DNA from: DATEDA01 sp963789885
Lineage (GTDB): Bacteria > Pseudomonadota > Gammaproteobacteria > Burkholderiales > SG8-39
Length of the DNA stretch: 64,000 nucleotides
Reading direction: 5' to 3'
Assembly: GCA_963789885.1 (NCBI GenBank)
Contig: CAWBNB010000010.1
Span: 310,001-374,000, forward strand
The notes under the pieces were generated by a model. It had not been told where the DNA came from. It was given only the letters and a program-made list of their open reading frames with translations, and did not search any database. Positions 33,772 to 43,238 of the stretch are shown piece after piece; position 1 is the first letter of the stretch, and each line of letters begins with the position of its first letter. Made by a program: the position numbers and the translations under genes.

Positions 33772-34737
33772 TCAGTCGAGTTTGGCGCCGCTGTCCTTCA
33801 CGAGCTTGGACCACTTGGCGAGCTCGGCGCCGATGAAGGCCCGGAACTCGGCCGGCGTCATCAGGTCGGTCTCGAGTCCGGCTTTCTGCATCGCCTCGAC
33901 GAACTCCCTCGTCTGCGCGATCTTCGCGACGTCGCCGTACACCTTCGCCACGATTTCGTCGGGCGTCCGCGCGGGGGCGACGAGCCCGTTCCACGCCGAG
34001 ACGTCGAAATCGGGAATTCCCGATTCGGTGACGGTCGGCACGTCGGGGAGCTGCGTCGAGCGCTTCGCGCTGGTGACCGCGAGCACCTTGAGCTTCCCGG
34101 ACTTGAGCTGCGGCAGCGCGCTCGCCGCCGCCGGCGCTCCCAGCGGAATCTGGTTGCCGAGGATGTCGGTCATCATCTGCGCGATGCCCTTGTAGGGCAC
34201 GTGCGTCATGTCGATCGCCGTTTTCGTCTTCAGCAGCTCGAAGACGAGGTGCGTCACGCTGCCGTTCCCCCCCGAGCCGTAGAGCACCGTCTTCGGCTTC
34301 GCCTTGGCGAGCGCGACGAGCTCGGTCACCGAGCTCGCCGGGAAGGCCGGGTTGGCCACGAACGCGAGCGGCGCGATCGCGATGCGCGCGATCGGCTTGA
34401 AATCGCGGGCCATGTCGTAGCCGGCGTCGGCGTAGAGGCTCGGGTTGATGACGTTGTTGATGCCGGCCATCAGCAGCGTGTAACCGTCCGGGGCGGCCTT
34501 CGCGACCGTCACCGCGCCGATGTTTCCGCCCGCCCCCATCACGTTCTCGACGACGACGCCCTGCCCCCAGACGTCGGCGAGGCGCGCGGCGAGCTGCCGC
34601 GCGGCGATGTCCGCGGCCGTCCCGGTCGAGAATGGCACGACGATCTTCACCGGCTTCGCGGGCCAGGCCTGCGCGAGCACCGCCGGGGCGACCGCGACGG
34701 CGAGGACGCCGAAGGCGAAGAGCAGCTTGCGGCTCAT
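33772..34737 (-). CDS. Bug-family tripartite tricarboxylate receptor
   Basis: 321-residue periplasmic receptor with a signal peptide ending near VLAQA, then KIVVPFSTGTAADIAAR, VVVENVMGAGGN, DGYTLLM and HVPYKGIAQMMTDILG. The first glycine-rich loop reads STGTAAD instead of the usual PPGGxxD, a difference in the ligand loop that may mark a different substrate. It lies 9 nt downstream of another Bug gene; two Bug receptors in one operon may recognise related acids. Confidence 0.92.
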   Translation of the reverse strand: MSRKLLFAFGVLAVAVAPAVLAQAWPAKPVKIVVPFSTGTAADIAARQLAARLADVWGQGVVVENVMGAGGNIGAVTVAKAAPDGYTLLMAGINNVINPSLYADAGYDMARDFKPIARIAIAPLAFVANPAFPASSVTELVALAKAKPKTVLYGSGGNGSVTHLVFELLKTKTAIDMTHVPYKGIAQMMTDILGNQIPLGAPAAASALPQLKSGKLKVLAVTSAKRSTQLPDVPTVTESGIPDFDVSAWNGLVAPARTPDEIVAKVYGDVAKIAQTREFVEAMQKAGLETDLMTPAEFRAFIGAELAKWSKLVKDSGAKLD

Positions 34738-34746
34738 GGCGCCCGC

Positions 34747-35727
34747 TCAGGAATCGATCTTCGCGCCGGATGCGCGGATGATCTTCGCGGTCTTGTCGAT
34801 CTCCACGCGGATGAAGGCCGCGAACTCCTCCGGCGAGGAGCCGAAGATCTCGTAGTCCTTCAGGCGGTCGAGCACGGCCGGGTCCTTCAGCGCCCTCACG
34901 ACCTCGGCGTGCAGGCGGTCGATGGCCGCCCTGGGCGTCCCGGCGGGCGCGAGGATCCCGAACCACGAGCTGAAGTCGTAGCCCGGATAGCCGAGCTCGG
35001 CGATCGTCGGGACGTCGGGCAGGCCGCGGAAGCGCTTCGGTGTCGTCACCGCGATCGCGCGGAGCTTCCCGTCCTTGAGGTGGCCGGTCACCGTCGGCAT
35101 AGCGGCAAAGAGCGAATTGACCTGGCCGCCGAGCAGGTCGGGCATCACCGAGCCGCTGCCTTTGTAGGGAACGTGCAGCAGGTCGATGCCGGCGAGCTCC
35201 TTCAGCAGCTCGCCGGACAGGTGGTTGACCGTGCCGCTGCCGGCCGAGGCGAAGGTGATGCTGCCGGGCTTCGCCTTCGCGAGCGCGATGAACTCCTGCA
35301 GGTTCTTCGCCGGGAGCGCGGGGTTCACGACCAGCACGTGCGGATTGCCCGCCACGAGTGACACCGGCGCGATGTCCTTGATGGAGTCGAAGGTGAGCTT
35401 GCCGGCGTACAGCGTCACGTTGGACGCAAAGTTGTTCGTCTGCATCAGCAGCGTGTAGCCGTCCGGCGCCGACCGTACCAGCGCCTCGGTCGCCACGATC
35501 GTGTTCGCGCCCGGCCGGTTCTCCACCAGAACCTGCTGGGCCATGCTTTCGGTCATCTTGCCCGCGACGATCCGGGTCAGGATGTCGGTGCCGCCGCCCG
35601 GGGTGAACGGGACCATGATCTTGACCGGCCGGGCGGGGTAGGCGCCTTGCGCGTGCGCCGCGCCGTAGACGCCTGCGCCGAGGAGCGCGGCGGCGAGCGT
35701 CGCGCTGACGAGCGGGGTGAGCTTCAC
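34747..35727 (-). CDS. Bug-family tripartite tricarboxylate receptor
   Basis: 326-residue receptor starting at GTG 35727 with AGGAGG upstream; the longer open frame extends into the C/A-rich leader and is not coding. Signal peptide ends near AAHAQG. Marks: KIMVPFTPGGGTDILTR, VLVENRPGAN, DGYTLLM and HVPYKGSGSVMPDLLGGQ. Second gene of the TauD operon, after an unusual G-poor leader. Confidence 0.93.
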   Translation of the reverse strand: MKLTPLVSATLAAALLGAGVYGAAHAQGAYPARPVKIMVPFTPGGGTDILTRIVAGKMTESMAQQVLVENRPGANTIVATEALVRSAPDGYTLLMQTNNFASNVTLYAGKLTFDSIKDIAPVSLVAGNPHVLVVNPALPAKNLQEFIALAKAKPGSITFASAGSGTVNHLSGELLKELAGIDLLHVPYKGSGSVMPDLLGGQVNSLFAAMPTVTGHLKDGKLRAIAVTTPKRFRGLPDVPTIAELGYPGYDFSSWFGILAPAGTPRAAIDRLHAEVVRALKDPAVLDRLKDYEIFGSSPEEFAAFIRVEIDKTAKIIRASGAKIDS

Positions 35728-35744
35728 CGGTACTGCCTCCTGGT

Positions 35745-35850
35745 TGGTGATCGCTACTTGTTGTTCGGTGCTTGTTGTTTGTTGTGGTTTGTCGGGTGTG
35801 CTGTGTGTGTCTGTCTTGTGTGTGTTGTTCGCTATTTGCTGTGTCGGTCC
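35745..35850 (-). promoter_or_regulatory. C/A-rich, G-poor leader, possible Rho-utilisation site
   Basis: About 105 nt between the TauD stop and the Bug GTG read on the minus strand as a run of ACA/CAC/CAA with very few G, e.g. CAACACACACAAGACAGAC. Unstructured C-rich, G-poor RNA after a stop codon is the hallmark of a rut site. It could reduce transcription into the rest of the operon when TauD translation ends, or it may be a simple low-complexity spacer. Confidence 0.4.
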
Positions 35851-35861
35851 GACGTTCGCCG

Positions 35862-36731
35862 TCAGCCGGCCGGCTGCAACGGTGCGCCTTTCAGCATGAT
35901 GCGGTAGAGATAGCGGTACTCGGACGGGTCGAAGTCCGGGTTCGCCTGATGCATGACGCTGCGGTTGTCCCAGATCACCATGTCGCCGGGCAGCCACTTG
36001 TGGCGGTACTCGTACTTCGGCTGCGTCGCGTGGTCGTACAGCTCGTCGATGAGCTTGAACGCCGCGTCCGGGCCCATGCCCTCGACGCCCTCCATGCGGG
36101 CGGTGTTGAGGTAGAGCGCCGGACGCCCGCTGTCCGGATGGCGGATGACGAGCGGTTGCAGCGTCTGCGGGATCTTGGCACGCTCCTCGGCGCTCAGCGC
36201 CGTCATCTTGCGCGGGCTGTGGCTACTTTCGTAGACGTGGGGCGAACGCAGCGGCAGGATCTTCCGCTTCGTCTCCTCCGGCAGATCGTCGTACGCCTTG
36301 CGCACGTCGACGAACTGCGTGTCGCCGCCCTGCGACGGCAGCGAGACCGCGTAGAGCGTCGTCGCCTTGGGGGGCGCCGCGAAGTTCGAGTGGTCGGTGT
36401 GGTAGTTCTCCCCGCGCACGTGCAGCTTGCCGTCCACGAGCGGCAGGTCGCGGCTCGAGATCGTGCCGACGAGCGGGTTCTCCGGCAGGGCGTACTTCTT
36501 GATCTGCTGCTCGAGCAGCTCGCCGAAGATTCCGGCGGCGTCCGCGAACTGGCCCGGTGTCAGCTTCTGGCCGCGGATGACGAGCACGGCGTGCTTGACC
36601 CACGCGTCGTACAGCGCCTTGCGGGTTGCGGCGTCCACCGGCCTGGAGAGGTCGATCCCGGTGACTTCCGCGCCGAGCGCGGCAGGGAGGGGGCGGACGG
36701 TGAACTTCGCAGTCTCCTGGGTGGTGAGCAT
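35862..36731 (-). CDS. TauD/TfdA-family Fe(II)/2-oxoglutarate dioxygenase
   Basis: 289-residue non-heme dioxygenase. The facial triad is visible: His and Asp in ENYHTDHSN and the distal His in SVMHQANPD; the 2-oxoglutarate arginine is in YRYLYRIML. Family members hydroxylate taurine, 2,4-D, alkyl sulfates and other substrates; this one cannot be assigned. First gene of the nine-gene minus operon and divergent from a LysR gene, so it probably makes the first attack on the imported or intracellular substrate, with the lactonase, dehydrogenase and lyase later. Confidence 0.92.
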   Translation of the reverse strand: MLTTQETAKFTVRPLPAALGAEVTGIDLSRPVDAATRKALYDAWVKHAVLVIRGQKLTPGQFADAAGIFGELLEQQIKKYALPENPLVGTISSRDLPLVDGKLHVRGENYHTDHSNFAAPPKATTLYAVSLPSQGGDTQFVDVRKAYDDLPEETKRKILPLRSPHVYESSHSPRKMTALSAEERAKIPQTLQPLVIRHPDSGRPALYLNTARMEGVEGMGPDAAFKLIDELYDHATQPKYEYRHKWLPGDMVIWDNRSVMHQANPDFDPSEYRYLYRIMLKGAPLQPAG

Positions 36732-36781
36732 CTATGGCGCTCCTCCAAAAACGACCATTGTTCCTGAGCGCGCGCCCCGGG

Positions 36782-36793
36782 TGGTAATCACCA
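36782..36793. promoter_or_regulatory. candidate LysR binding dyad TGGT-N4-ACCA
   Basis: TGGTAATCACCA, with 4-bp perfect arms, in the 121-bp gap between the TauD operon and the divergent LysR gene. A second weak dyad, ATCATGTGAT (about 36813-36822), lies closer to the LysR start. LysR proteins bind such T-N11-A-type dyads between divergent genes. Confidence 0.4.
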
Positions 36794-36852
36794 TTTTTGG
36801 CGGGATCATAAGATCATGTGATACTTAACCCGGGTCCAGCCAGGGTCTTGTG

Positions 36853-37738
36853 ATGACGCTGCGACAGCTCGAAACCCTCTACGCGATCATGCGCGCCGGC
36901 TCGATCACCGCGGCCGCACGCAACCTGCACGTTACCCAGCCGGCGGTCAGCGCCGTGCTCAAGCACGCCGAGCAGCAGCTGCGGATGACGCTGTTCGAGC
37001 GGATCGGTGGCCGGCTCCATCCCACCCCGGAGGCGCTCTCGCTGCTGCCGGACCTGGAGGAGATCTTCGGGCGCATCGACACCGTGAGCCGCACGATGCA
37101 GGAGCTGCGCGACGGCCGCACCGGCAAGCTCGTTCTCGCGACTTCGCCGACGCTCGTCAACGCGTTCCTCCCGCAGGCGATCGCCGCGCTGCGCACGGCG
37201 ACGCCGAAGCTCAACGTCGTCGTGCATTCCCTGCCGACGTCGATGGCGATCGCGCGCGTGTCGCGGCGCGAGGCGGACATGGGGCTCGTCTATGCGCCGG
37301 TCGCCGATGGCGCGCTCGACGCGGAGGACCTGATCACCTCCGAGATGGCGGTCGTCGTGCCGCATGGTCACGCGCTTGCGCAGCAGGCCGCGGTCCAACG
37401 CCCGCGACCTGCGCGACGAGTCGGTGATCTCGACCGGCCCGGGCACGCGGCTCGGTGCGCTCGTGGAGGAGGCCTGCCGGCGGGAGGGCGAGACGCCGCC
37501 GTCGATCGGCATCGAGGCGAGCTCGTCGCTCGCCGCCTGCATGATGGTGAGCTGCGGCGCCGGCGTCGGGCTGGTGGACCGCTCGATCGAGCTGTCGGGG
37601 CGGTTCGACGATCTCGCCTTCCGGCCGTTCCGGCCCAGGATCGAAGTCCGGATCCAGCTCGTCTTCCCGCGCGACCGTCCGCGCTCGCGGGCGAGCATGC
37701 AGCTCGCGGACTGGCTCCAGCGGAAATACCGCGGCTGA
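36853..37738 (+). pseudogene. LysR-family regulator, frame broken at about 37396
   Basis: Reads as a normal LysR protein: helix-turn-helix at residues 2-60 (MTLRQLETLYAIMRAGSITAAARNLHVTQPAVS) and then the effector domain, up to about residue 181. One extra C at 37395/37396 shifts the frame; the other frame continues with NARDLRDESVISTGPGTRLG and GIEASSSLAACMMVSCGAGVGLV to a TGA at 37738, giving about 294 residues, full length. Divergent from the TauD operon, which it probably controls. Confidence 0.85.
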
Positions 37739-37841
37739 CTTGCCGGCCGGGGGCGAGACGCACGGGCGGCGATTCGGCTTCCGGCCCCGCTCCCCGATGC
37801 ATCGTAGGATTGAGGGTACGTTTCCCGAAGGAGGACGAACG

Positions 37842-38535
37842 ATGGGTCAAATGGTCGGCTTCAAGCGTCCGGACGGACAGAGCGTGCAGGGGTATCTCGC
37901 GGAGCCCGCGGCGGGCGGCCGGGCACCGGGCCTGGTAGTCATTCAGGAATGGTGGGGCCTCAACGCGCAGATCAAGGGCGTCGCTGATCGGTTGGCAGCG
38001 GCCGGGTACCGCGCGCTGGTGCCCGACCTGTATCGCGGCAAGGTCGCCGTGGAGGCGAACGAAGCCGAGCACCTCATGACCAACCTCGACTTCGGCGATG
38101 CGGCCGGTCAGGACGTGCGCGGCGCGGTCCAGTATCTGAAGGGAGGGCGGAGCCAAGGTCGGCGTCACCGGCTTCTGCATGGGCGGCGCGCTCACCCTGC
38201 TGTCGGTGGCGAACGTTCCGGAAGTGGACGCCGGCGTGTGCTGGTACGGCTTCCCGCCGCTCGAATACATCGACGCGACCAAGATCAAGGCGCCGCTCCT
38301 CGGTCACTTCGCGATCGACGACGTTCCCTTCCCGATCGCCACCGTCGACAAGCTCGAGGAGAAGCTGCGGGGAGCCAAGGTCAAGTTCGAGTTCCACCGC
38401 TACAAGGCCCAGCACGCCTTCGCGAACGAAACGGCCGTCGGCGCGAACAAGCTGCCGATCACCGAGTACAACGCCGAAGCGGCGAAGCTCGCGTGGAGCC
38501 GGACGATGGACTTCCTCGCGCGCCACCTGAAGTGA
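37842..38535 (+). pseudogene. dienelactone hydrolase, frame broken near 38145
   Basis: Alpha/beta hydrolase of the dienelactone hydrolase family, about 231 residues when the frame is joined. N-terminal part: LVVIQEWWGLNAQIKGVADRLAAAGY; then, in the next frame, VGVTGFCMGGAL with the nucleophilic Cys, FAIDDVPFP with the Asp and AQHAFAN with the His. The frame changes within AAGGGAGGGCGGA at 38139-38151, where one base is extra. GGAGG precedes the ATG. It overlaps the rhodanese gene (GTGA) and probably formed an operon with it. Confidence 0.83.
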
Positions 38536-40121
38536 CCGGCATCGCGAGCGCGGCCGAGCTCGCCGCGATGCTGGAGGACGGCGGCGAGCTCGCGCTCCTC
38601 GACGTCCGCGAAGAGGGCGTCTTCGCGAAGGGGCATCTCTTCCACGCCGTGTCGCTGCCGCTCTCGCGGCTCGAGCTCAGGCTGGCGCGGCTCGTACCCC
38701 GGCTCACGACGCGGATCGTCCTCTGCGATGCGGACGACGGTCTCGCGCAGCGCGCCGCGGCGAAGCTGCGCGGGTTCGGCTACCGGAACGTCTCGGTGCT
38801 CGCCGGCGGCGTCGCCGCTTGGCGCGCGCTCGGTCACGAGCTCTTCGCGGGCGTGTACGTCCCGAGCAAGGCGTTCGGCGAGCACGTCGAGCACCGCGAC
38901 GGCACGCCGTCGATCTCGTCCGAGGAGCTGGCGGCCAAGCAGCGCGCAGGCGAGAAGATGGTGGTGCTGGACAGCCGGCCGCTGAGCGAGTTCCAGCGCA
39001 TGAGCCTGCCCGGCGCGCTCGATTGCCCCGGTGCGGAGCTGGTTCACCGGATCTTCGAGGTGGCGCCCGATCCGGACACGCTGGTCGTGGTGAACTGCGC
39101 CGGCCGCACGCGCTCGATCATCGGCGCGCAGTCGCTGCGGAACGCGGGGGTGCCGCACCGCGTGGTCGCGCTGCGCAACGGCACGATGGGTTGGACGCTG
39201 GCCGGGCTCGAGCTCGAGCACGGCCAGCGCGAGATGGCGCCGCCACCCGGCGCCGCCGCGCTCGAGAAGGCACGCGCCGCGCGCGCAAGGTCGCGGTGCG
39301 GTTCGGCGTGCGCGAGGCGACCGATCGCGACGTGCGCGCTGGCGGACGCGATCCCGACCGCACGCTTTACGTCTTCGACGTGCGCACGCCGGAGGAGTAT
39401 CTCGCCGGCCATCTGCCGGAGGCGGCAAGCGCGCCCGGTGGCCAGCTCGTGCAGTCGACCGACGCGTACGTCGGCACCAGTAACGCACGCATCGTGCTCG
39501 TGGATTCCGACGGCGTCCGCGCCCCGATGACTGCGTCCTGGCTCGTGCAGATGGGCTGGCGCGACGTGTTCGTCTGGCGCGACGCAATGGTCGGCGCGGC
39601 GCTCATCGAGGGCGCTCCACCGCAGCAGGTCCTCGGGCTCAACGAAGCGCGGACGGTCGCCCCGCACGAGCTGAAAGGTCTGCTCGACCAGGCGCGCGTC
39701 GAGCTCGTCGATCTCGCGAGCAGCCTCGAGTACCGGCGCGGGCACATTCCCGGCGCCGCGTACGCGATCCGCTCGCGGCTCGAGCGCGCCTTGACGAAGC
39801 TCGTGCCCGGCCGCGCGCTCGTGCTCACTTCCCCCGACGGCGTGCTCGCACGGCTCGCAGCCCCCGAAGCGGCGGCAGCACGGAACCACCCGGTGTCGGT
39901 CCTGGACGGCGGCACGGCAGCATGGTCGGCGGCGGGACTCGCGCTCGAGCCGGGCGCCACGCGGATGCTGGACGAGACGGACGACGTCTACTACCTGCCC
40001 TACGACCACGCCGACCGCGTCGAGCAGGCGATGCGCGACTACCTCACGTGGGAAGTCGCGCTCGTCGAACAGCTCGCGCGGGAGGGCGTGCGGTTTCCCG
40101 GCGTTTCCCGGCGGCACCTAG
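38532..40121 (+). pseudogene. multi-domain rhodanese sulfurtransferase, frame broken near 39283
   Basis: Protein built of repeated rhodanese domains, about 530 residues when repaired; four can be counted (LLDVREEGVFAKGHLFHA, VLDSRPLSEFQRM, VFDVRTPEEYLAGHLP and LVDLASSLEYRRGHIPGA). Domain 2 keeps a cysteine in VVNCAGRTRSIIG; the others appear to lack the active Cys. The frame is lost in a GC-dinucleotide tract (39272-39286, one base missing). A 10-bp tandem duplication at 40094-40113 makes the frame run on to 40198; without it the protein ends at 40121 as VRFPGGT. GTG start overlapping the dienelactone hydrolase stop. Confidence 0.8.
40094..40113 (+). repeat. 10-bp tandem duplication at the rhodanese 3' end
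   Basis: TTTCCCGGCG occurs twice head to tail. Ten is not a multiple of three, so the second copy shifts the frame and pushes the stop from 40121 to 40198, into the convergent oxidoreductase gene. Confidence 0.8.
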
Positions 40122-40146
40122 GCCGCGGGCCGGAGCGGAGGCCCGC

Positions 40147-41163
40147 TCAGTCGTGCCGCAGGCGGATCAGCCGCTTGCCGAGGTTCTCCCCGCGATAGAG
40201 CCCTGCGATCGCGCCCGGTGCGTGTTCGATGCCTTCGAGTACGTCCTCGCGATAGCGCAGCTTCCCGGCGCGCAGCCAGTCCGCGAGCCGGGCGACCGCC
40301 TCCTCGTAGCGGTGCTGGTAGTCGAAGACGATGAAACCCTGCATGCGCGCGCGCTTCACGAGCAGATGCCGCTCGACGCGCGGGCCGACGGGCGGCGGGT
40401 CCCAGCTTGCCACCGCGGCGGTACCGCAGATGACGATCCTGGCCCCGACCGCAAGGTGGCGCAGTACCGCATCGCTGATCGGGCCGGCGGTGTTGTCGAA
40501 GTACACGTCGATGCCGCGCGGACACGCCGCTCCGAGCGCCGTGTCGAGGCCGGCACCTTTGTAATCGATGGCGGCGTCGTAGCCGAACTCCTCGCGGCAG
40601 AGCGCGGTCTTGGTCGCACCGCCCGCGATGCCGACGGTGCGGCACCCCGTGAGCTTCGCGATCTGGCCCACCGTCGCGCCGACCGCGCCCGCGGCGGTCG
40701 AGACGGCCACCGTGTCCCCGGCGCGCGGCTGGCCGACGTCGAGCAGCGCGAAATACGCGGTCACGCCGTTCAGGCCCAGGATCCCGAGCGACGCCGACAG
40801 CGGGAGATCGGTCTCCTTCACCTTGCGCGTGATCGCGCTTCCGTCGGTTGTCGCGTACTCCTGCCAGCCGAGGAGGCCCATCACGCTCTCGCCGACCGCG
40901 TAGCCGGGATGGCGGGAGGCGACGACCACGCCCGCCGCGAACGAGCGCATGACCTCGCCGATGCCGACCGGCTGCGAGTAGTTCGCGACCGCGCTGACCC
41001 ACCCGCGCATCGCCGGATCGACCGACAGGAAATCGTTGCGGACGAGGAACTGGCCGTCCCGCGGCTCGGGCGCCGGCGCCTCGACGATCTCGAAGTGCTC
41101 GGCCTGGGGGATGCCGCTCGGGCGAGACTTGAGCCGGACCTGGCGGTTGCGCACGGGCGTCAT
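40147..41163 (-). CDS. MDR-family NADP-dependent oxidoreductase (CurA/PTGR-like)
   Basis: Zinc-free medium-chain dehydrogenase/reductase of 338 residues (CurA, prostaglandin reductase and leukotriene B4 dehydrogenase group), which reduces C=C of alpha,beta-unsaturated ketones with NADPH. Opening TPVRNRQVRLKSRPSGIP, the NDFLSVDPAMRGW motif and the nucleotide-binding STAAGAVGATVGQIAK loop are typical. ATG 41163 follows GGGGAG. Convergent with the rhodanese gene; no close operon partner. Confidence 0.92.
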   Translation of the reverse strand: MTPVRNRQVRLKSRPSGIPQAEHFEIVEAPAPEPRDGQFLVRNDFLSVDPAMRGWVSAVANYSQPVGIGEVMRSFAAGVVVASRHPGYAVGESVMGLLGWQEYATTDGSAITRKVKETDLPLSASLGILGLNGVTAYFALLDVGQPRAGDTVAVSTAAGAVGATVGQIAKLTGCRTVGIAGGATKTALCREEFGYDAAIDYKGAGLDTALGAACPRGIDVYFDNTAGPISDAVLRHLAVGARIVICGTAAVASWDPPPVGPRVERHLLVKRARMQGFIVFDYQHRYEEAVARLADWLRAGKLRYREDVLEGIEHAPGAIAGLYRGENLGKRLIRLRHD

Positions 41164-41289
41164 CGGGTCGCTCCCCGGGCTAGGGTGGCGGACATGGTGA
41201 CAGATCGCGCGGTCGCGATCCACCGCGGGCCGGGACCCGGCTCGCGCTTACGGTCTTCCGACTCCGGTCATGGGAGCCAGCGCACGAAA

Positions 41290-43236
41290 TCAGCCGCGGA
41301 ACGGGTTCGCCAGCCGGGTCGTGATCGACTTCAGCTTGTCGAGGATCGACTGCCCTAGCTTGGACTCGCGCGCGTCCGTGGAGCGGCGCGCGGCCTGCAT
41401 CTTCACCATTTCCGGCGACTGCTTGAACGCGTAGTAGCGCTCCAGTGCCGCGACGATGTGGCTCTGGAGCAGCGTCAGGTTGATCGGCTTGTTGATGAAG
41501 CGGAAGATCCGCGCCTCGTTGATCAGGCTGATGATCAGCTCCGAGTCCGACGCGCTGGTGGTGACGATCACCAGCGTCTGCGGATGTTCCTGCTTCAGCA
41601 GCTTGAACAGTACCGTGTTGTCGACCCGCTGCGACTCGAGGTCGGCGATCAGCACCGCGATCTCGTTCACCGCGAGCGCGTGCAGCGCGTCGTCCAGGTT
41701 GTTCGCGTGCACCACGCGGCAGAGGTCGCCCGACATCTCGCGCGCCGCGCGCGCGAGCGGCGCGTCGTCGAGCACGAGCATCGCGAGGTCGGCGGTCGAC
41801 CGCGTCGCCGCGCGCGGGGGCGGGCTCGCCTCGAGCGCGATCGCGATCGTCACCGCCTCGCCGATCGTCGCCTGCAGGTCGTCCTGGTTCCACGGCTTGG
41901 AGATGAAGCGGAACACCTCGCCGTCGTTCACCGAGCCGACGATCGCCGCGAGGTCCGAGTAGCCGGTGAGGAGCATCCGCACCGAGTTTGGCGCGACGAG
42001 CTTCAGCTCGCGCAGGAGCTCGACGCCGAGCATGCCCGGCATCCGCTGGTCGCTGACGATGACGTGGAAGTGACGGCTCTTCGCGAGCTGCAGCGCCTCT
42101 TCCCCGCCGGTCGCCACCGTGACGTCATAGGTTTGGTGGAACAGGATCCGGAGCGCGTTGAGCACCCGCTCCTCGTCGTCCACGAAGAGGATGGCCGGCT
42201 TCTTCCGGACCGGCGCGGCCGCCACGTCCAGCGCCCGCGGCTCGGTCTTCACCTCTGGCGAGCCGGAGCCGGCGGCGATCGCCCGCCGCAGCGCGGTGAC
42301 CGTCGTCGCGCGCAGCCGATGCGTCCCCGACGGCGTGTCGTCGCCTTCGAGGTGCGGCGAGGTGATCTCGTGCTCGCCGGTGTCTGAGAACCGGGCGGTG
42401 GGGAGCGGCTTGTCGTCGAACGCGAGATGCAGCGCTTCCAGGAACTGCCGCGCGCTGCGGAACCGGTCCTCCGGGCGCTTCGCGAGCGCCTTCAGCAGCA
42501 CCCGGTCCAGCTCCTTCGACAGCCGCGGCTCGAGCGTCGAGGGCAGCGGGGGCGGCATCTCGAGGATCTGGCGCATCAGGTTCGCACCCTGCCCCTCGAA
42601 CGGCCGGCGGCCCGTCAGCACCTCGTACACGATCACCGCCGCGGAGTAGACGTCGCTCCGCTCGTCGGCGGTCTGGCCGTCGAACTGCTCGGGGGCCATG
42701 TAGTACGGCGTGCCGAGCACCTCGCCCATCAGGGTGAGGTGCGAATGCTCGATCCGTGCGATGCCGAAGTCGCTGATCTTCGCCGTCCCCATCTCGCTGA
42801 TCAGCAGGTTGCCGGGCTTGATGTCGCGGTGGATGACCCCGCGCGAGTGCGAGTACTCGAGGGCCTCGAGCAGCTGGTCGAGGATCTCGGGGAAGGTCCT
42901 CAGCTCCGGCCGGTAGCCGGCGACGAGATGATCGCGGAGGCTCCTGCCCGGCACGCACTCCATCGCGATGAACACGGAATCCTGGTCCTCGCCGTACTCG
43001 TAGATCGCGACTATGTTCGGGTGATGGAGGCTCCCGGCGGCGCGCGCCTCGCGCTTGAAGCGCTCGAGCACGCTCTCGGCGTCGTTCGGGTCGAGGTCGC
43101 GCCGGCGGATCACCTTCAGTGCGACCTCGCGCTTGATGACCGGATCCTCGCCGCGGTAGACGACGCCCATGCCGCCCCGACCGAGCTCGCCGGTGATCAG
43201 GTATTTGCCGACCTGCTGCGGGCGCTCGTAGTTCAT
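41290..43236 (-). CDS. Ser/Thr protein kinase fused to two receiver domains
   Basis: 648 residues, cytoplasmic, with no membrane segment. Kinase domain at about 10-275: glycine loop GRGGMGVVY, Lys41, HRD at 136-138, DFG at 156-158 and APE at 181-183; active by motifs. After a polar linker come two response-regulator receivers: REC1 about 347-465 (Asp353, Asp354, phospho-Asp396, Thr424, Lys447) and REC2 about 485-600 (Asp490, Asp491, phospho-Asp532, Thr560, Lys583). Both keep the phosphoacceptor set. The ATG is 2 nt beyond the histidine kinase stop, so the pair is translationally coupled. I infer that the kinase phosphorylates the receivers and that they gate the Ser/Thr kinase. Confidence 0.93.
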   Translation of the reverse strand: MNYERPQQVGKYLITGELGRGGMGVVYRGEDPVIKREVALKVIRRRDLDPNDAESVLERFKREARAAGSLHHPNIVAIYEYGEDQDSVFIAMECVPGRSLRDHLVAGYRPELRTFPEILDQLLEALEYSHSRGVIHRDIKPGNLLISEMGTAKISDFGIARIEHSHLTLMGEVLGTPYYMAPEQFDGQTADERSDVYSAAVIVYEVLTGRRPFEGQGANLMRQILEMPPPLPSTLEPRLSKELDRVLLKALAKRPEDRFRSARQFLEALHLAFDDKPLPTARFSDTGEHEITSPHLEGDDTPSGTHRLRATTVTALRRAIAAGSGSPEVKTEPRALDVAAAPVRKKPAILFVDDEERVLNALRILFHQTYDVTVATGGEEALQLAKSRHFHVIVSDQRMPGMLGVELLRELKLVAPNSVRMLLTGYSDLAAIVGSVNDGEVFRFISKPWNQDDLQATIGEAVTIAIALEASPPPRAATRSTADLAMLVLDDAPLARAAREMSGDLCRVVHANNLDDALHALAVNEIAVLIADLESQRVDNTVLFKLLKQEHPQTLVIVTTSASDSELIISLINEARIFRFINKPINLTLLQSHIVAALERYYAFKQSPEMVKMQAARRSTDARESKLGQSILDKLKSITTRLANPFRG

Positions 43237-43238
43237 CG

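Noticed and set aside
40122..40198. Extended C-terminus of the rhodanese protein as a real domain
   Set aside because: It exists only because of the 10-bp duplication and is antisense to the conserved end of the MDR gene.
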